DNA of 64,000 nt from positions 3,348,001 through 3,412,000 of the forward strand of contig NC_013929.1 in the NCBI RefSeq assembly GCF_000091305.1, read 5' to 3'. This document shows, piece by piece, positions 43,069 through 52,434 of the stretch; within the stretch, counting starts at the first letter, position 1; every line of letters begins with the position of its first letter. The stretch is from Streptomyces scabiei 87.22. GTDB lineage: Bacteria; Actinomycetota; Actinomycetes; Streptomycetales; Streptomycetaceae. The notes beneath the pieces were generated by a model. It searched no databases. It worked only from the letters and a program-made list of their open reading frames with translations, and was not told where the DNA came from. The translations under genes and the position numbers were made by a program.

Positions 43069-46000
43069 GTGTCGCCACAGTCCCCCAGTAACTCGAGCAT
43101 CTCGACCGACGCAGACCAAGCGGGTAAGAACCCCGCTGCGGCCTTCGGTCCGAACGAGTGGCTCGTCGACGAGATCTATCAGCAGTACCTCCAGGACCCG
43201 AACTCGGTGGACCGAGCCTGGTGGGACTTCTTCGCCGACTACAAGCCGGGCGCACCTGCCGCCTCGGCTCCGGTGAGCACCGCGGCCGCGGCACCCGCCG
43301 CGCCGGCCCAGGCCGCTCCCGCGGCTCCGGCCGCGCCCGCACCGGCGGCCCCGAAGCCCGCCGCCGTTCCGGCACCCGCCGTCGCGAAGCCCGCGGCCGC
43401 CGCGCCCGCACCGGCCAAGCCGGCCGCCGCGGCCCCCGCGAAGCAGGCCGCGCCCGCCGAGGGCCCGGAGCTGATCACGCTGCGCGGCCCCGCCGCCGCG
43501 GTCGCGAAGAACATGAACGCCTCCCTGGAGCTGCCCACGGCCACGTCCGTGCGCGCGGTCTCGGTGAAGCTGCTGTTCGACAACCGCATCGTCATCAACA
43601 ACCACCTCAAGCGCGCCCGGGGCGGGAAGATCTCCTTCACGCACCTGATCGGCTACGCGATGGTGCAGGCCATCAAGACGATGCCGTCGATGAACTGGCA
43701 CTACGCGGAGAAGGACGGGAAGCCCACCCTCGTCAAGCCGCCGCACGTCAACTTCGGCCTCGCCATCGACCTGGTGAAGCCCAACGGCGACCGCCAGCTG
43801 GTCGTCGCGGGCATCAAGAAGGCCGAGACGCTGAACTTCTTCGAGTTCTGGCAGGCCTACGAGGACATCGTCCGCCGCGCCCGTGACGGCAAGCTGACGA
43901 TGGACGACTTCACCGGTGTCACGGTCTCCCTGACCAACCCCGGCGGCCTCGGCACCGTCCACTCGGTCCCGCGTCTGATGCCCGGTCAGTCGGTCATCAT
44001 GGGCGTCGGATCCATGGACTACCCGGCCGAGTTCCAGGGCACCTCGCAGGACACCCTGAACAAGCTGGGCATCTCGAAGGTCATGACCCTGACCTCGACG
44101 TACGACCACCGGGTCATCCAGGGCGCCGCCTCCGGCGAGTTCCTGCGCATCGTCGCCAACTACCTGCTCGGCGAGGGCGGGTTCTACGACGACATCTTCG
44201 AGGCCCTGCGCATCCCCTACGAGCCGGTCCGCTGGCTCAAGGACATCGACGCCAGCCACGACGACGACGTCACCAAGGCCGCCCGGGTCTTCGAGCTGAT
44301 CCACTCCTACCGGGTCCGCGGCCACGTCATGGCCGACACCGACCCGCTGGAGTACCGCCAGCGCAAGCACCCCGACCTGGACATCACCGAGCACGGGCTC
44401 ACCCTGTGGGACCTGGAGCGCGAGTTCGCGGTCGGCGGCTTCTCGGGCAAGTCCCTGATGAAGCTGCGCGACATCCTCGGCGTGCTGCGCGACTCGTACT
44501 GCCGCACCACCGGCGTCGAGTTCATGCACATCCAGGACCCGAAGCAGCGCCGCTGGATCCAGGACCGCATCGAGCGCCCGCACTCCAAGCCGGAGCGCGA
44601 GGAGCAGCTGCGCATCCTGCGCCGGCTGAACGCGGCGGAGGCCTTCGAGACCTTCCTGCAGACGAAGTACGTCGGCCAGAAGCGCTTCAGCCTGGAGGGC
44701 GGCGAGTCCGTCATCCCGCTGCTGGACGCGGTCATCGACTCGGCGGCGGAGTCCCGTCTCGACGAGGTCGTCATCGGCATGGCCCACCGCGGCCGGCTGA
44801 ACGTCCTGGCGAACATCGTCGGCAAGTCGTACGCGCAGATCTTCCGCGAGTTCGAGGGCAACCTCGACCCGAAGTCGATGCACGGCTCCGGCGACGTGAA
44901 GTACCACCTGGGCGCCGAGGGCACCTTCACGGGCCTCGACGGCGAGCAGATCAAGGTCAGCCTGGTCGCGAACCCCTCGCACCTGGAGGCCGTGGACCCG
45001 GTCCTGGAGGGCGTCGCGCGCGCCAAGCAGGACATCATCAACAAGGGCGGCACGGACTTCACCGTCCTGCCGGTGGCCCTGCACGGCGACGCGGCCTTCG
45101 CGGGCCAGGGCGTGGTGGCCGAGACCCTGAACATGTCGCAGCTGCGGGGTTACCGCACCGGCGGCACGGTCCACATCGTCATCAACAACCAGGTCGGCTT
45201 CACCGCGGCTCCCGAGTCGTCGCGTTCCTCGATGTACGCCACCGACGTGGCCCGCATGATCGAGGCCCCGATCTTCCACGTGAACGGCGACGACCCGGAG
45301 GCCGTGGTCCGCGTCGCGCGGCTGGCCTTCGAGTTCCGTCAGGCGTTCAACAAGGACGTGGTGATCGACCTCATCTGCTACCGCCGCCGCGGTCACAACG
45401 AGTCGGACAACCCGGCCTTCACCCAGCCGCTGATGTACGACCTGATCGACAAGAAGCGCTCGGTGCGCAAGCTCTACACCGAGTCCCTCATCGGTCGCGG
45501 CGACATCACCCTGGAAGAGGCCGAGCAGGCGCTGCAGGACTTCCAGGGCCAGCTGGAGAAGGTCTTCACGGAGGTCCGCGAGGCCATCGCGCAGCCGGCG
45601 GCGTCCGCCGCCGCCGACGCCCCGCAGGACGGCTTCCCGGTCTCGGTGAACACCGCGATCACCGCGGAGACCGTCAAGCGCATCGCCGAGTCCCAGGTCA
45701 ACGTCCCGGACCACATCACCGCCCACCCGCGTCTGCTGCCGCAGCTGCAGCGCCGTGCGGGCATGGTCGAGGACGGCACGATCGACTGGGGCATGGGCGA
45801 GACCCTCGCCATCGGCTCCCTGCTGCTGGAGGGCACCCCGGTCCGCCTCGCCGGTCAGGACTCGCAGCGCGGCACCTTCGGCCAGCGTCACGCGGTGATC
45901 ATCGACCGTGAGACGGGCGAGGAGTTCACGCCGCTGATGTACCTCTCCGAGGACCAGGCGCGGCTGAACGTCTACAACTCCCTGCTCTCCGAGTACGCGG

Positions 46001-46830
46001 CGATGGGCTTCGAGTACGGCTACTCGCTGGCCCGTCCCGAGTCCCTGGTGCTGTGGGAGGCCCAGTTCGGCGACTTCGTCAACGGCGCCCAGACGGTCGT
46101 GGACGAGTTCATCTCGTCGGCGGAGCAGAAGTGGAGCCAGACCTCCGGCGTCACCCTGCTCCTCCCGCACGGCTACGAGGGCCAGGGCCCGGACCACTCG
46201 TCCGCCCGCCCGGAGCGGTTCCTCCAGATGTGCGCGCAGAACAACATGACGGTCGCCATGCCGACCTCCCCGTCGAACTACTTCCACCTCCTGCGGTGGC
46301 AGGTGCACAACCCGCACCACAAGCCGCTGGTCGTCTTCACCCCGAAGTCGATGCTGCGCCTCAAGGCCGCCGCGTCGAAGGCGGAGGAGTTCACGAGCGG
46401 CGAGTTCCGCCCGGTCATCGGCGACAGCTCGGTCGACCCGAACGCGGTCAAGAAGGTCGTCTTCTGCGCCGGCAAGGTCTACTACGACCTGGAGGCCGAG
46501 CGTCAGAAGCGCGGCATCACGGACACGGCGATCATCCGCATCGAGCGCCTCTACCCGCTGCCGGGTGCCGAGGTCCAGGCGGAGGTCAACAAGTACCCGA
46601 ACGCCGAGAAGTACCTCTGGACCCAGGAGGAGCCCGCGAACCAGGGCGCCTGGCCGTTCATCGCCCTCAACCTGATCGACCACCTCGACCTCGCGGTCGG
46701 CGCGGACGTCCCCCACGGCGAGCGGCTGCGGCGCATCTCGCGCCCGCACGGCTCGTCGCCGGCGGTGGGTTCGGCGAAGCGGCACCAGGCCGAGCAGGAG
46801 CAGCTGGTGCGTGAGGTGTTCGACGCGTAA
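43069..46830 (+). CDS. kgd: Multifunctional 2-oxoglutarate decarboxylase/dehydrogenase (Kgd/SucA)
   Basis: GTG 43069 ([10 protein letters not shown]) gives 1253 residues, the expected size for actinobacterial KGD. The N-terminus has [18 protein letters not shown], an Ala/Pro/Lys-rich linker (about 65-130), then an E2-like succinyltransferase domain ([28 protein letters not shown]). The C-terminal E1 part has [17 protein letters not shown], a thiamine-diphosphate site ([10 protein letters not shown]...[11 protein letters not shown]) and the transketolase-like end. It oxidatively decarboxylates 2-oxoglutarate with Lpd, or makes succinate semialdehyde, in the TCA cycle. A perfect terminator hairpin follows. 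Confidence 0.96.
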   Translation: MSPQSPSNSSISTDADQAGKNPAAAFGPNEWLVDEIYQQYLQDPNSVDRAWWDFFADYKPGAPAASAPVSTAAAAPAAPAQAAPAAPAAPAPAAPKPAAVPAPAVAKPAAAAPAPAKPAAAAPAKQAAPAEGPELITLRGPAAAVAKNMNASLELPTATSVRAVSVKLLFDNRIVINNHLKRARGGKISFTHLIGYAMVQAIKTMPSMNWHYAEKDGKPTLVKPPHVNFGLAIDLVKPNGDRQLVVAGIKKAETLNFFEFWQAYEDIVRRARDGKLTMDDFTGVTVSLTNPGGLGTVHSVPRLMPGQSVIMGVGSMDYPAEFQGTSQDTLNKLGISKVMTLTSTYDHRVIQGAASGEFLRIVANYLLGEGGFYDDIFEALRIPYEPVRWLKDIDASHDDDVTKAARVFELIHSYRVRGHVMADTDPLEYRQRKHPDLDITEHGLTLWDLEREFAVGGFSGKSLMKLRDILGVLRDSYCRTTGVEFMHIQDPKQRRWIQDRIERPHSKPEREEQLRILRRLNAAEAFETFLQTKYVGQKRFSLEGGESVIPLLDAVIDSAAESRLDEVVIGMAHRGRLNVLANIVGKSYAQIFREFEGNLDPKSMHGSGDVKYHLGAEGTFTGLDGEQIKVSLVANPSHLEAVDPVLEGVARAKQDIINKGGTDFTVLPVALHGDAAFAGQGVVAETLNMSQLRGYRTGGTVHIVINNQVGFTAAPESSRSSMYATDVARMIEAPIFHVNGDDPEAVVRVARLAFEFRQAFNKDVVIDLICYRRRGHNESDNPAFTQPLMYDLIDKKRSVRKLYTESLIGRGDITLEEAEQALQDFQGQLEKVFTEVREAIAQPAASAAADAPQDGFPVSVNTAITAETVKRIAESQVNVPDHITAHPRLLPQLQRRAGMVEDGTIDWGMGETLAIGSLLLEGTPVRLAGQDSQRGTFGQRHAVIIDRETGEEFTPLMYLSEDQARLNVYNSLLSEYAAMGFEYGYSLARPESLVLWEAQFGDFVNGAQTVVDEFISSAEQKWSQTSGVTLLLPHGYEGQGPDHSSARPERFLQMCAQNNMTVAMPTSPSNYFHLLRWQVHNPHHKPLVVFTPKSMLRLKAAASKAEEFTSGEFRPVIGDSSVDPNAVKKVVFCAGKVYYDLEAERQKRGITDTAIIRIERLYPLPGAEVQAEVNKYPNAEKYLWTQEEPANQGAWPFIALNLIDHLDLAVGADVPHGERLRRISRPHGSSPAVGSAKRHQAEQEQLVREVFDA

Positions 46831-46850
46831 CCGCGCTCGACGAAGGCACG

Positions 46851-46896
46851 CGGCCGGGCCGCACCCCCTCTCCAGGGGGTGCGGCCCGGCCGTTTT
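46851..46896 (+). terminator. Strong terminator after kgd
   Basis: A 19-bp perfect stem (46851-46869 with 46874-46892) closes on a CTCC loop and is followed by TTTT. It ends the kgd transcript 20 bases before the next small gene. Confidence 0.9.
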
Positions 46897-46916
46897 CCCG
46901 CACTTATCCTTGACCC

Positions 46917-47099
46917 ATGTACTTCACGGACCGTGGCATCGAGGAACTGGAGAAGCGGCGCGGCGAGGAGGAGGTCACCTTCGAGTGGCTGGCCGAGCAG
47001 CTGCGGACGTTCGTCGATCTGAACCCGGACTTCGAGGTTCCGGTGGAGCGGCTGGCCACGTGGCTGGCGCGGCTGGACGACGAGGACGAGGACGAGTAG
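46917..47099 (+). CDS. DUF6104 small acidic protein
   Basis: This is a 60-residue protein starting MYFTDRGIEELEKRRGEEEV and ending in an Asp/Glu run. It is a conserved Streptomyces family (DUF6104) of unknown function, always this size. Its ATG follows the kgd terminator by 20 bases, so its promoter must lie within or overlap the end of kgd. The convergent gene ends 27 bp away. Confidence 0.85.
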   Translation: MYFTDRGIEELEKRRGEEEVTFEWLAEQLRTFVDLNPDFEVPVERLATWLARLDDEDEDE

Positions 47100-47126
47100 C
47101 CGTCCCCTCGGCGGCGGGGGGAACGA

Positions 47127-47960
47127 TCAGTCGCGCGGGTGGGCCAGGTCGTAGAGCAGGCCCACCGTGCCGTGGGCGAGAAGGAGACCGCCCGCGGTCA
47201 GCCAGCCGGGGCTCCGGCGGTGCAGGCCCCAGGCCGTGAGCGGGAGCCCCGCGAGGAGCTGGGCGGCGGCCAGGGCACGGGCCCTGGGGGTGCCGGCCCA
47301 GGGGAGCCAGGGGCCGAGGCGGCCCCTTTCGAGGGCGTCCAGCTCCGAACGGACCGCCCCACGCCAACCCGTCCACTCGATGCGCTGGACGCCGGGCTGG
47401 ACACGGGCGACCTCACGGAGCCGGTCGGCGGGCTCGCCCGGCCCGAGACCGGCGGGGAGCGTCACGCCCGCGCGGGCGAGGACGGCGAGCAGTCCGCGCA
47501 GCCGGGAACGGGCGTCGGCCGCCGGGTCACCGCGTGTGAGGTCCTCCAGGGACTGCGCGTCGAGGACCGGGTCCAGGCCCAGGCGGGCGGCGAACGTACG
47601 CATCGCCTCGTCCTCGCCGACCGGGGTCCCGTTCGCGAGCCACTCGTAGCCGACGGTGCGGCGGAAGCCCGCGGCGAGGGTGTAGCCGCTGCGGTCCGCG
47701 TCCCACCACAGCGCCAGCACGGGCCAGGGGACGCCGACGGCCAGGGCACTCGCCCAGCCGCCGAGGACGCGATCGACGGGTTCGCCGCCCTGCAGCCAGG
47801 GCTTTCCCTCCGGCACGAGCGCGGTCCACTCGGATCCGGCCGGGGTCAGCAGCATGCGCTCGCGGAGCAGTTGGGCGACGGGGGCGACGGAGTCGGGATC
47901 CGCCCGGCAGAGCAGGAGCGCACCGGGGGCGCGGGGCCCCTGGGAGCGTTCCGTCGACAT
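47127..47960 (-). CDS. Hypothetical protein with C-terminal hydrophobic segments
   Basis: This is 277 residues from ATG 47960 (MSTERSQGPRAPG), or 280 from the upstream ATG. The N-terminal 200 residues are soluble-looking, with WTALVPEGKPWL and VLALWWDADRSGY. The C-terminus has two moderately hydrophobic stretches (about 228-245 and 253-272) containing AHGTVGLLYDLAHPRD. I recognise no functional family, although proteins like this are common in Streptomyces. It is divergent from the DUF4097-PadR operon. Confidence 0.75.
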   Translation of the reverse strand: MSTERSQGPRAPGALLLCRADPDSVAPVAQLLRERMLLTPAGSEWTALVPEGKPWLQGGEPVDRVLGGWASALAVGVPWPVLALWWDADRSGYTLAAGFRRTVGYEWLANGTPVGEDEAMRTFAARLGLDPVLDAQSLEDLTRGDPAADARSRLRGLLAVLARAGVTLPAGLGPGEPADRLREVARVQPGVQRIEWTGWRGAVRSELDALERGRLGPWLPWAGTPRARALAAAQLLAGLPLTAWGLHRRSPGWLTAGGLLLAHGTVGLLYDLAHPRD

Positions 47961-48020
47961 GCCCTCCACGCTAGGGCGATTTGCCCTGAATTCACCTGCG
48001 GGGTCACCAGAACGGGTGTA

Positions 48021-48069
48021 TTGACTTTCCGTGACCGCGATATATCGTGAAGAGCGAGAACACGATAGT
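48021..48069 (+). promoter_or_regulatory. Promoter and inverted-repeat operator of the DUF4097-PadR operon
   Basis: TTGACT (48021-48026) and TATCGT (48043-48048), spaced 16 bp, form a plausible promoter. The -10 lies inside the palindrome CGATATATCG (48038-48047), and TATCGTG (48043-48049) is inverted as CACGATA (48061-48067). This AT-rich palindromic site is a good candidate for the PadR-type regulator encoded by the second gene, which would then autoregulate. Confidence 0.65.
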
Positions 48070-48165
48070 GCGCGTGTGCCGGTCGCGTACGCCCTCGGGC
48101 TCGTCCCGCCTGCGCCCTCGCCTTCGTCGTCTCATCCTGCCGGGTCTGCCGAGGAGGTCAGCTCC

Positions 48166-49152
48166 ATGTCCGTGTGGTCCGTCGCCGAGCCGCGGAGGCT
48201 CACGTTCGACGAACCGGTGACGGCGCTGCGTGTGCGAGTCGTCAACGGAACGGTCAACGTGGTGGGCACCGACGAGAGTTCCGCCCGCCTGGAGGTGTCC
48301 GCCGTCGAGGGCCCGCCCCTGACGGTGACGCAGAAGGACGGCACCCTGACCGTCGCCTACGACGACCTGCCCTGGAAGGGCTTCCTGGAATGGCTGGACC
48401 GCAAGGGCCGGCGCCGGGACGTCCTGGTGTCGCTCGCCGTACCGGCGGGCACCCGGGTCGAGGTGGGCGTGGTCGGCGCCACGGCGGTCGTGTCCGGACT
48501 GGACGGGCGCACGGAGGTGAAGGGCGTCTCGGGCGACACCACCCTGGTCGGCCTGGCGGGTCCGGTGCGCGCCACGACGATCTCCGGAAGCGTGGAGGCG
48601 CAGGCCCTCACGGGCGATCTCCGGCTCAGCTCCGTCTCCGGCGACCTGACCGTGATGGAGGGCTCCTGCCCCAGCGTGAAGGCCGAATCCGTGAGCGGCT
48701 CCATCATCCTCGACCTCGATCCCGCGGGCGGCCCCACGGACGTCGGCCTCAGCAGCGTCTCCGGCGAGATCGCCATCCGCCTCCCCCACCCGACCGACGC
48801 CGAGGTCGAGGCCAACACCGCCGGCGGCACCATCTCCAACGCCTTCGAGGAACTCCACGTCAGCGGCCCCTGGGGCGCCCACAAGGTCACCGGCCGGCTG
48901 GGCACGGGCAGCGGCCGTCTCAGGGCCACCACCGTCTCCGGCTCCATAGCCCTCCTCCGCCGGCCTCCCACGGAGGACGAGCCGTGTGGACCGGTGAGCG
49001 GGGGCCCGGGCGGCGGATCCGGGGAGGAGCAGAGGGGCGACGGCGCGGGGACGGCTCCGGACGCGACCGCGGACACCTCGGGACCCTCCGCCGAGCCGGG
49101 CGGGGCGGCCGACACCGTGACCGACCGCACGACCGACAAGAAGGTGTTCTGA
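48166..49152 (+). CDS. DUF4097 beta-helix protein
   Basis: ATG 48166 follows GAGGAGG at a 7-bp spacing and gives 328 residues; the frame is open further upstream without support. The core is a right-handed beta-solenoid typical of DUF4097, with repeated short strands containing SGSV/SGDL/SGEI motifs (VKGVSGDTTLVGLAG, TISGSVEAQALTGDLRLSSVSGDL). There is no signal peptide. The C-terminal 60 residues are Gly/Glu/Pro-rich. Function unknown; DUF4097 genes often sit beside PadR regulators, as here, where the stop is one base from the next start codon. Confidence 0.87.
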   Translation: MSVWSVAEPRRLTFDEPVTALRVRVVNGTVNVVGTDESSARLEVSAVEGPPLTVTQKDGTLTVAYDDLPWKGFLEWLDRKGRRRDVLVSLAVPAGTRVEVGVVGATAVVSGLDGRTEVKGVSGDTTLVGLAGPVRATTISGSVEAQALTGDLRLSSVSGDLTVMEGSCPSVKAESVSGSIILDLDPAGGPTDVGLSSVSGEIAIRLPHPTDAEVEANTAGGTISNAFEELHVSGPWGAHKVTGRLGTGSGRLRATTVSGSIALLRRPPTEDEPCGPVSGGPGGGSGEEQRGDGAGTAPDATADTSGPSAEPGGAADTVTDRTTDKKVF

Positions 49153-49153
49153 C

Positions 49154-50206
49154 ATGCCTCCCGTCTTCGCCCACGGACGCCTGCGGCTGTATCTGCTGAA
49201 GCTGCTGGACGAGGCGCCGCGCCACGGCTACGAGGTGATCCGGCTGCTGGAGGAACGCTTCCAGGGCCTGTACGCCCCCTCGGCCGGCACCGTCTACCCG
49301 CGGCTGGCCAAGCTGGAGGCCGAGGGACTGGTCACCCACACCACCGAAGGCGGCCGCAAGGTGTACGCGATCACCGACGCGGGCCGCGCCGAACTGGCCG
49401 ACCGCAGCAGCGAGCTGGCCGATCTGGAGCTGGAGATCCGTGAGTCGGTGGCGGAGCTGGCCGCCGAGATCCGGGCCGACGTACGGGGCGCGGCGGGCGA
49501 CCTGCGCCGCGAGATGCGGGCGGCCGCGTCCGAGGCCCGCAGGGGAGGCGGGGCGGGTGACGGGAACCAGGGGGCGGCCGGGGAGGCCGGTGACAGCGCG
49601 GCCTGGCGTGCCGCCAAGGAGGAGATGCGCCGCGTCAAGCAGGAGTGGAAGGAGCAGGCCCGCCGCGCCAAGGACGAGAGCCGGCGGGCCCGCGAGGAGG
49701 CCCAGCGGGCCCGCCGCCAGGCCAAGGAGGCGCAGGAGCATGCCCGCACCCAGGCCCAGGAGGAGCTGCAGCGCATCGCCAAACGGGTCCAGGACCACGT
49801 CCAGGAGCACTTCACCCGGGGCGACTGGCCGACGGGCGTACGGGAGGGGCTGACCGAACTGGCCAAGGAGTTCGGCGAGTTCGGGAAGGACTTCGGAAAG
49901 GAGTTCGGCAAGGACTTCGGCTTCGGACGCTCGGGTGCGACCGGCGCGGGAGCCGGGGCCGGGGCACCGGACCACTCCGTCACTCCCGAGGAGTTCCCCG
50001 CCGACTACGAGCCCGCCTGGGTGCACGAGGCGCCCACGGGTGAACCGGCCCGCGACCTCGACCGTCTCCTGGACCGCTTCCGCGACGACATCCGCGACGC
50101 GGCCCGCGACCACGGCGTGACCGAGGACCAGCTCCGTGACGCCCGCCGCCACCTGTCGACGGCGGCGGCCCACATCGGTGCGGTGCTGCGGGTGCCCAAG
50201 GAGTGA
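49154..50206 (+). CDS. PadR-family transcriptional regulator with long charged extension
   Basis: This is a 350-residue protein. The N-terminal winged helix is classical PadR: LRLYLLKLLDEAPRHGYEVI, GTVYPRLAKLEAEGLV and a GRKVYAIT wing. After residue about 95 a coiled coil follows, with an Arg/Glu/Ala-rich run (KQEWKEQARRAKDESRRARE) and a Phe-Gly-Lys repeat (KEFGEFGKDFGKEFGKDFG). Typical PadR proteins are 110-190 residues, so the extension is notable though it recurs in Streptomyces. It probably represses its own operon through the palindromes at 48038-48067. Confidence 0.9.
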   Translation: MPPVFAHGRLRLYLLKLLDEAPRHGYEVIRLLEERFQGLYAPSAGTVYPRLAKLEAEGLVTHTTEGGRKVYAITDAGRAELADRSSELADLELEIRESVAELAAEIRADVRGAAGDLRREMRAAASEARRGGGAGDGNQGAAGEAGDSAAWRAAKEEMRRVKQEWKEQARRAKDESRRAREEAQRARRQAKEAQEHARTQAQEELQRIAKRVQDHVQEHFTRGDWPTGVREGLTELAKEFGEFGKDFGKEFGKDFGFGRSGATGAGAGAGAPDHSVTPEEFPADYEPAWVHEAPTGEPARDLDRLLDRFRDDIRDAARDHGVTEDQLRDARRHLSTAAAHIGAVLRVPKE

Positions 50207-50240
50207 GCCGGGGAGGCCCTCGCCCCGCCCCGGGCGCCGC

Positions 50241-50822
50241 TCACCCCGCCTTGGCCTCCCCACTGCCGTAGAGCACCCGCTCCAGTGCCTCGTACGTCAC
50301 CCCGTGGTCCGCGAGGACCTCGGCCGGGACGCCGGGGCGGGTGGTGAGGGCGAGCAGGAGGTGTTCGTCGCCGATGTGCCGGTCGCGGTGGGCGTGGGCG
50401 GCGCGCAGGGAGCGGGTGAGGACGCCCTTGGCCTCGCGGGTGAAGGGGCGGTGGCCGGAGAGGCGCCCCCGGCCGCGCCGGGTGCCCTTCGGGTCCGGCG
50501 CCAGCGCCCCCGCCCCGTGGGTCTCCTCCACGCGGGAGACGATCTCGGTGAGGTCGATGCCGAGGCCGGAGAGGGCGTCCGCGTCGGCGCGGGAGAGCCC
50601 GCCCCGGCGGCGGGCCTCGGCGAGGTCCCGCTCGACCGATTCCCTGCGGTCGGCCCCGGCGAGTCCCAGCGCGGTCAGAGCGAAGGAGGCACGGGAGGCC
50701 TCGCGGTCCAGCAGGGAGAGGAGGAGGTGCTCCTCGGTCACCTCCCCCGCTCGGGTGCGTTCGGCGTGGTCCACCGCTCCCAGGACCACGGCACGGGCGT
50801 CTTTCGTGAACCGTTCGAACAT
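50241..50822 (-). CDS. Clp N-terminal (double Clp-N motif) protein
   Basis: This is 193 residues from ATG 50822 (MFERFTKDARAVV). It contains two Clp-N repeats: ARAVVLGAVDHAERTRAGEVTEEHLLLSLLD and, in the C-terminal half, AHAHRDRHIGDEHLLLALTTRPG. These match the substrate or adaptor-binding N-domain of ClpC/ClpA, with no AAA+ domain following. It may act as an adaptor or decoy for Clp proteases. Its start overlaps the stop of the HTH gene (TGATG), so the two are translationally coupled and share a promoter with two inverted repeats. Confidence 0.88.
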   Translation of the reverse strand: MFERFTKDARAVVLGAVDHAERTRAGEVTEEHLLLSLLDREASRASFALTALGLAGADRRESVERDLAEARRRGGLSRADADALSGLGIDLTEIVSRVEETHGAGALAPDPKGTRRGRGRLSGHRPFTREAKGVLTRSLRAAHAHRDRHIGDEHLLLALTTRPGVPAEVLADHGVTYEALERVLYGSGEAKAG

Positions 50823-51031
50823 CAATGCCTCCCGTACTTCTTGTGCACGGCCTGCCTGCTCACTCCGAGTTCCGCGGCGATCTCCTGCCACGACCAGCCC
50901 TGATGGCGCGCGCTGCGCACCTGCACCGACTCCAGTTGCTCCAGCAGCCTGCGCAGCGCGGCGACGGCCCGCAGCCCGACCCGGGGGTCGCGGTCGCCCG
51001 CGCGCTCGGCGAGATCCGTTGCTTCGGTCAT
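50822..51031 (-). CDS. Small helix-turn-helix protein
   Basis: This is a 69-residue protein with a C-terminal HTH: WSWQEIAAELGVSRQAVHKKY, a recognition-helix pattern like those of sigma-70 region 4 and other simple HTH proteins. The N-terminus is a short Arg/Glu-rich helix. It is encoded immediately upstream of, and overlapping, the Clp-N gene. Two closely spaced inverted repeats precede it, making it a candidate autoregulator. Confidence 0.82.
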   Translation of the reverse strand: MTEATDLAERAGDRDPRVGLRAVAALRRLLEQLESVQVRSARHQGWSWQEIAAELGVSRQAVHKKYGRH

Positions 51032-51033
51032 GT

Positions 51034-51077
51034 TGTCAACTTACGTTGACACGACCGCATCGTCAACCCTGGTTGAC
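51034..51077 (-). promoter_or_regulatory. Paired inverted-repeat operators upstream of the HTH-ClpN operon
   Basis: TGTCAAC-N4-GTTGACA at 51034-51051 and GTCAAC-N4-GTTGAC at 51062-51077 share one palindromic core. Their centres are 27 bp apart. Both lie between the HTH start codon and the neighbouring terminator, so they are likely binding sites for the small HTH protein or another dimeric regulator. Confidence 0.8.
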
Positions 51078-51080
51078 ACG

Positions 51081-51116
51081 ACGACGGCCGGTCCGGATGA
51101 CCGGGCCGGCCGTCGT
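51081..51116 (-). terminator. Terminator after the quinone oxidoreductase gene
   Basis: ACGACGGCCGGTCCGG pairs with 51101-51116 (one G-T wobble) around the loop ATGA. It lies 14 bases past the oxidoreductase stop and shields the HTH-ClpN promoter from read-through. Confidence 0.85.
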
Positions 51117-51129
51117 CCTACCGGGATCG

Positions 51130-52095
51130 TCAGGGACCGGTCAGCACGATCTTGCCGAACTGGTCGCCCGCCGCGAGGCGTTCGAAGCCCTCGCGGGCGC
51201 GGTCCAGGGGCAGCACCTCGTCGATGACGGGGCGGACGCCGGTCGCGGCGCAGAAGGAGAGGAGGTCCTCCAGTTCGTCCTTGGTGCCCATGGTGGAGCC
51301 GACGACCTTGAGTTCGAGGAAGAAGATGCGGGTCAGTTCGGCGTGGGAGGGGCGGTCGCCGCTGGTGGCACCCGAGATGACGAGGCTGCCGCCGGGGCGC
51401 AGCGACTTCACCGAGTGGGACCAGGTGGCGGCGCCGACGGTCTCGATGACCGCGTCGACGCGCTGGGGCAGGCGGGCCCCCGACTCCAGCGCCTCCACCG
51501 CGCCCAGTTCCAGGGCCCGCTTGCGCTTGGCCTCGTCACGGCTGGTGGCGAAGACCCGCAGTCCGGCCGCCTTGCCGAGCACGATCGCGGCGGTCGCGAC
51601 ACCACCGCCGGCGCCCTGCACGAGAACCGAGTCGCCGGGGCGGACGCCCGCGTTGGTGAAGAGCATGCGGTAGGCCGTCAGCCAGGCGGTGGGCAGACAG
51701 GCGGCCTCCTCGAAGGAGAGTTCCGTGGGCTTGGGGAGGACGTTCCAGGTGGGGACGGAGACGAGTTCGGCGAAGGTGCCCTGGTAGCGCTCGGTGAGGA
51801 TCGAGCGGGGCTCCCGGGGGCCGACCCCGTGTCCGCTCTGGCCGATCACCGAGTGCAGGACGACCTCGTTGCCGTCCTCGTCGACACCGGCGGCGTCGCA
51901 GCCGAGGATCATCGGCAGCTTGTCCTCCGCGAGGCCGACGCCGCGCAGGGACCAGAGGTCGTGGTGGTTCAGCGAGGCGGCCTTCACCCTCACGGTCGTC
52001 CAGCCGGGCCTCGGCTCCGGGGCCGGGCGGTCCCCCAACTCCAGTCCGTCGAGCGGTCGGTCACGGTCGATACGGGCGGCGTAGGCAGCGAACAT
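51130..52095 (-). CDS. Zinc-type alcohol dehydrogenase/quinone oxidoreductase (MDR superfamily)
   Basis: This is 321 residues from ATG 52095 (MFAAYAARIDRD); a start 12 bases upstream is possible. MDR features include VKAASLNHHDLWSLRG, PMILGCDAAGVD, the dinucleotide-binding VLVQGAGGGVATAAIVLGK (GxGxxA type), and the C-terminal GKIVLTGP end. The structural zinc cysteines of true alcohol dehydrogenases are missing, which places it with the zinc-free quinone oxidoreductase-like group that uses NADPH. Substrate unknown. Confidence 0.9.
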   Translation of the reverse strand: MFAAYAARIDRDRPLDGLELGDRPAPEPRPGWTTVRVKAASLNHHDLWSLRGVGLAEDKLPMILGCDAAGVDEDGNEVVLHSVIGQSGHGVGPREPRSILTERYQGTFAELVSVPTWNVLPKPTELSFEEAACLPTAWLTAYRMLFTNAGVRPGDSVLVQGAGGGVATAAIVLGKAAGLRVFATSRDEAKRKRALELGAVEALESGARLPQRVDAVIETVGAATWSHSVKSLRPGGSLVISGATSGDRPSHAELTRIFFLELKVVGSTMGTKDELEDLLSFCAATGVRPVIDEVLPLDRAREGFERLAAGDQFGKIVLTGP

Positions 52096-52211
52096 GCGCC
52101 TGACCATAGGGGGACGCCGGGGGCGACGGAACCACGGACCGCTGTGACACGCGTCCCGTCGCCCGGACTTCGGCGCTTCGGACGCGGGCCGTACGGGTTG
52201 CGTTGTCGGGC

Positions 52212-52350
52212 GCGGGTCCGGTGGGGCTTCTCGCGCAGTTCCCCGCGCCCCTAAAGGCGTAGGCCTCTGCGGGCCTGAAAAGCTCGGGGCGCAGCCCCGC
52301 TTTTCAGGGGCGCGGGGAACTGCGCGACCAGCCCCCACCGGACGGACGCC
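52212..52350 (+). repeat. Large inverted repeat, long form (copy 2)
   Basis: The arms contain CTCGCGCAGTTCCCCGCGCC and its complement, with outer flanks GCGGGTCCGGTGGGG and CCCCCACCGGA. The middle is a GCGGGCCTGAAAAGC-type spacer also present in copy 1 at 25848. It lies between malic enzyme and the quinone oxidoreductase, both transcribed leftward, and could terminate the malic enzyme message. Confidence 0.85.
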
Positions 52351-52434
52351 TGGGGGTGTAGGGGCGCAGCCCTTCAAGGATGGGGACGGGTAGGGGCGGC
52401 GGGGGCGAGAAAACACCCCCACCACCCCAGGGGC

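Noticed and set aside
42964..46785. Open frame of about 1270 codons antisense to kgd
   Set aside because: It mirrors the codon bias of kgd on the opposite strand and has no recognisable domain. Such antisense frames are expected in high-GC genes.
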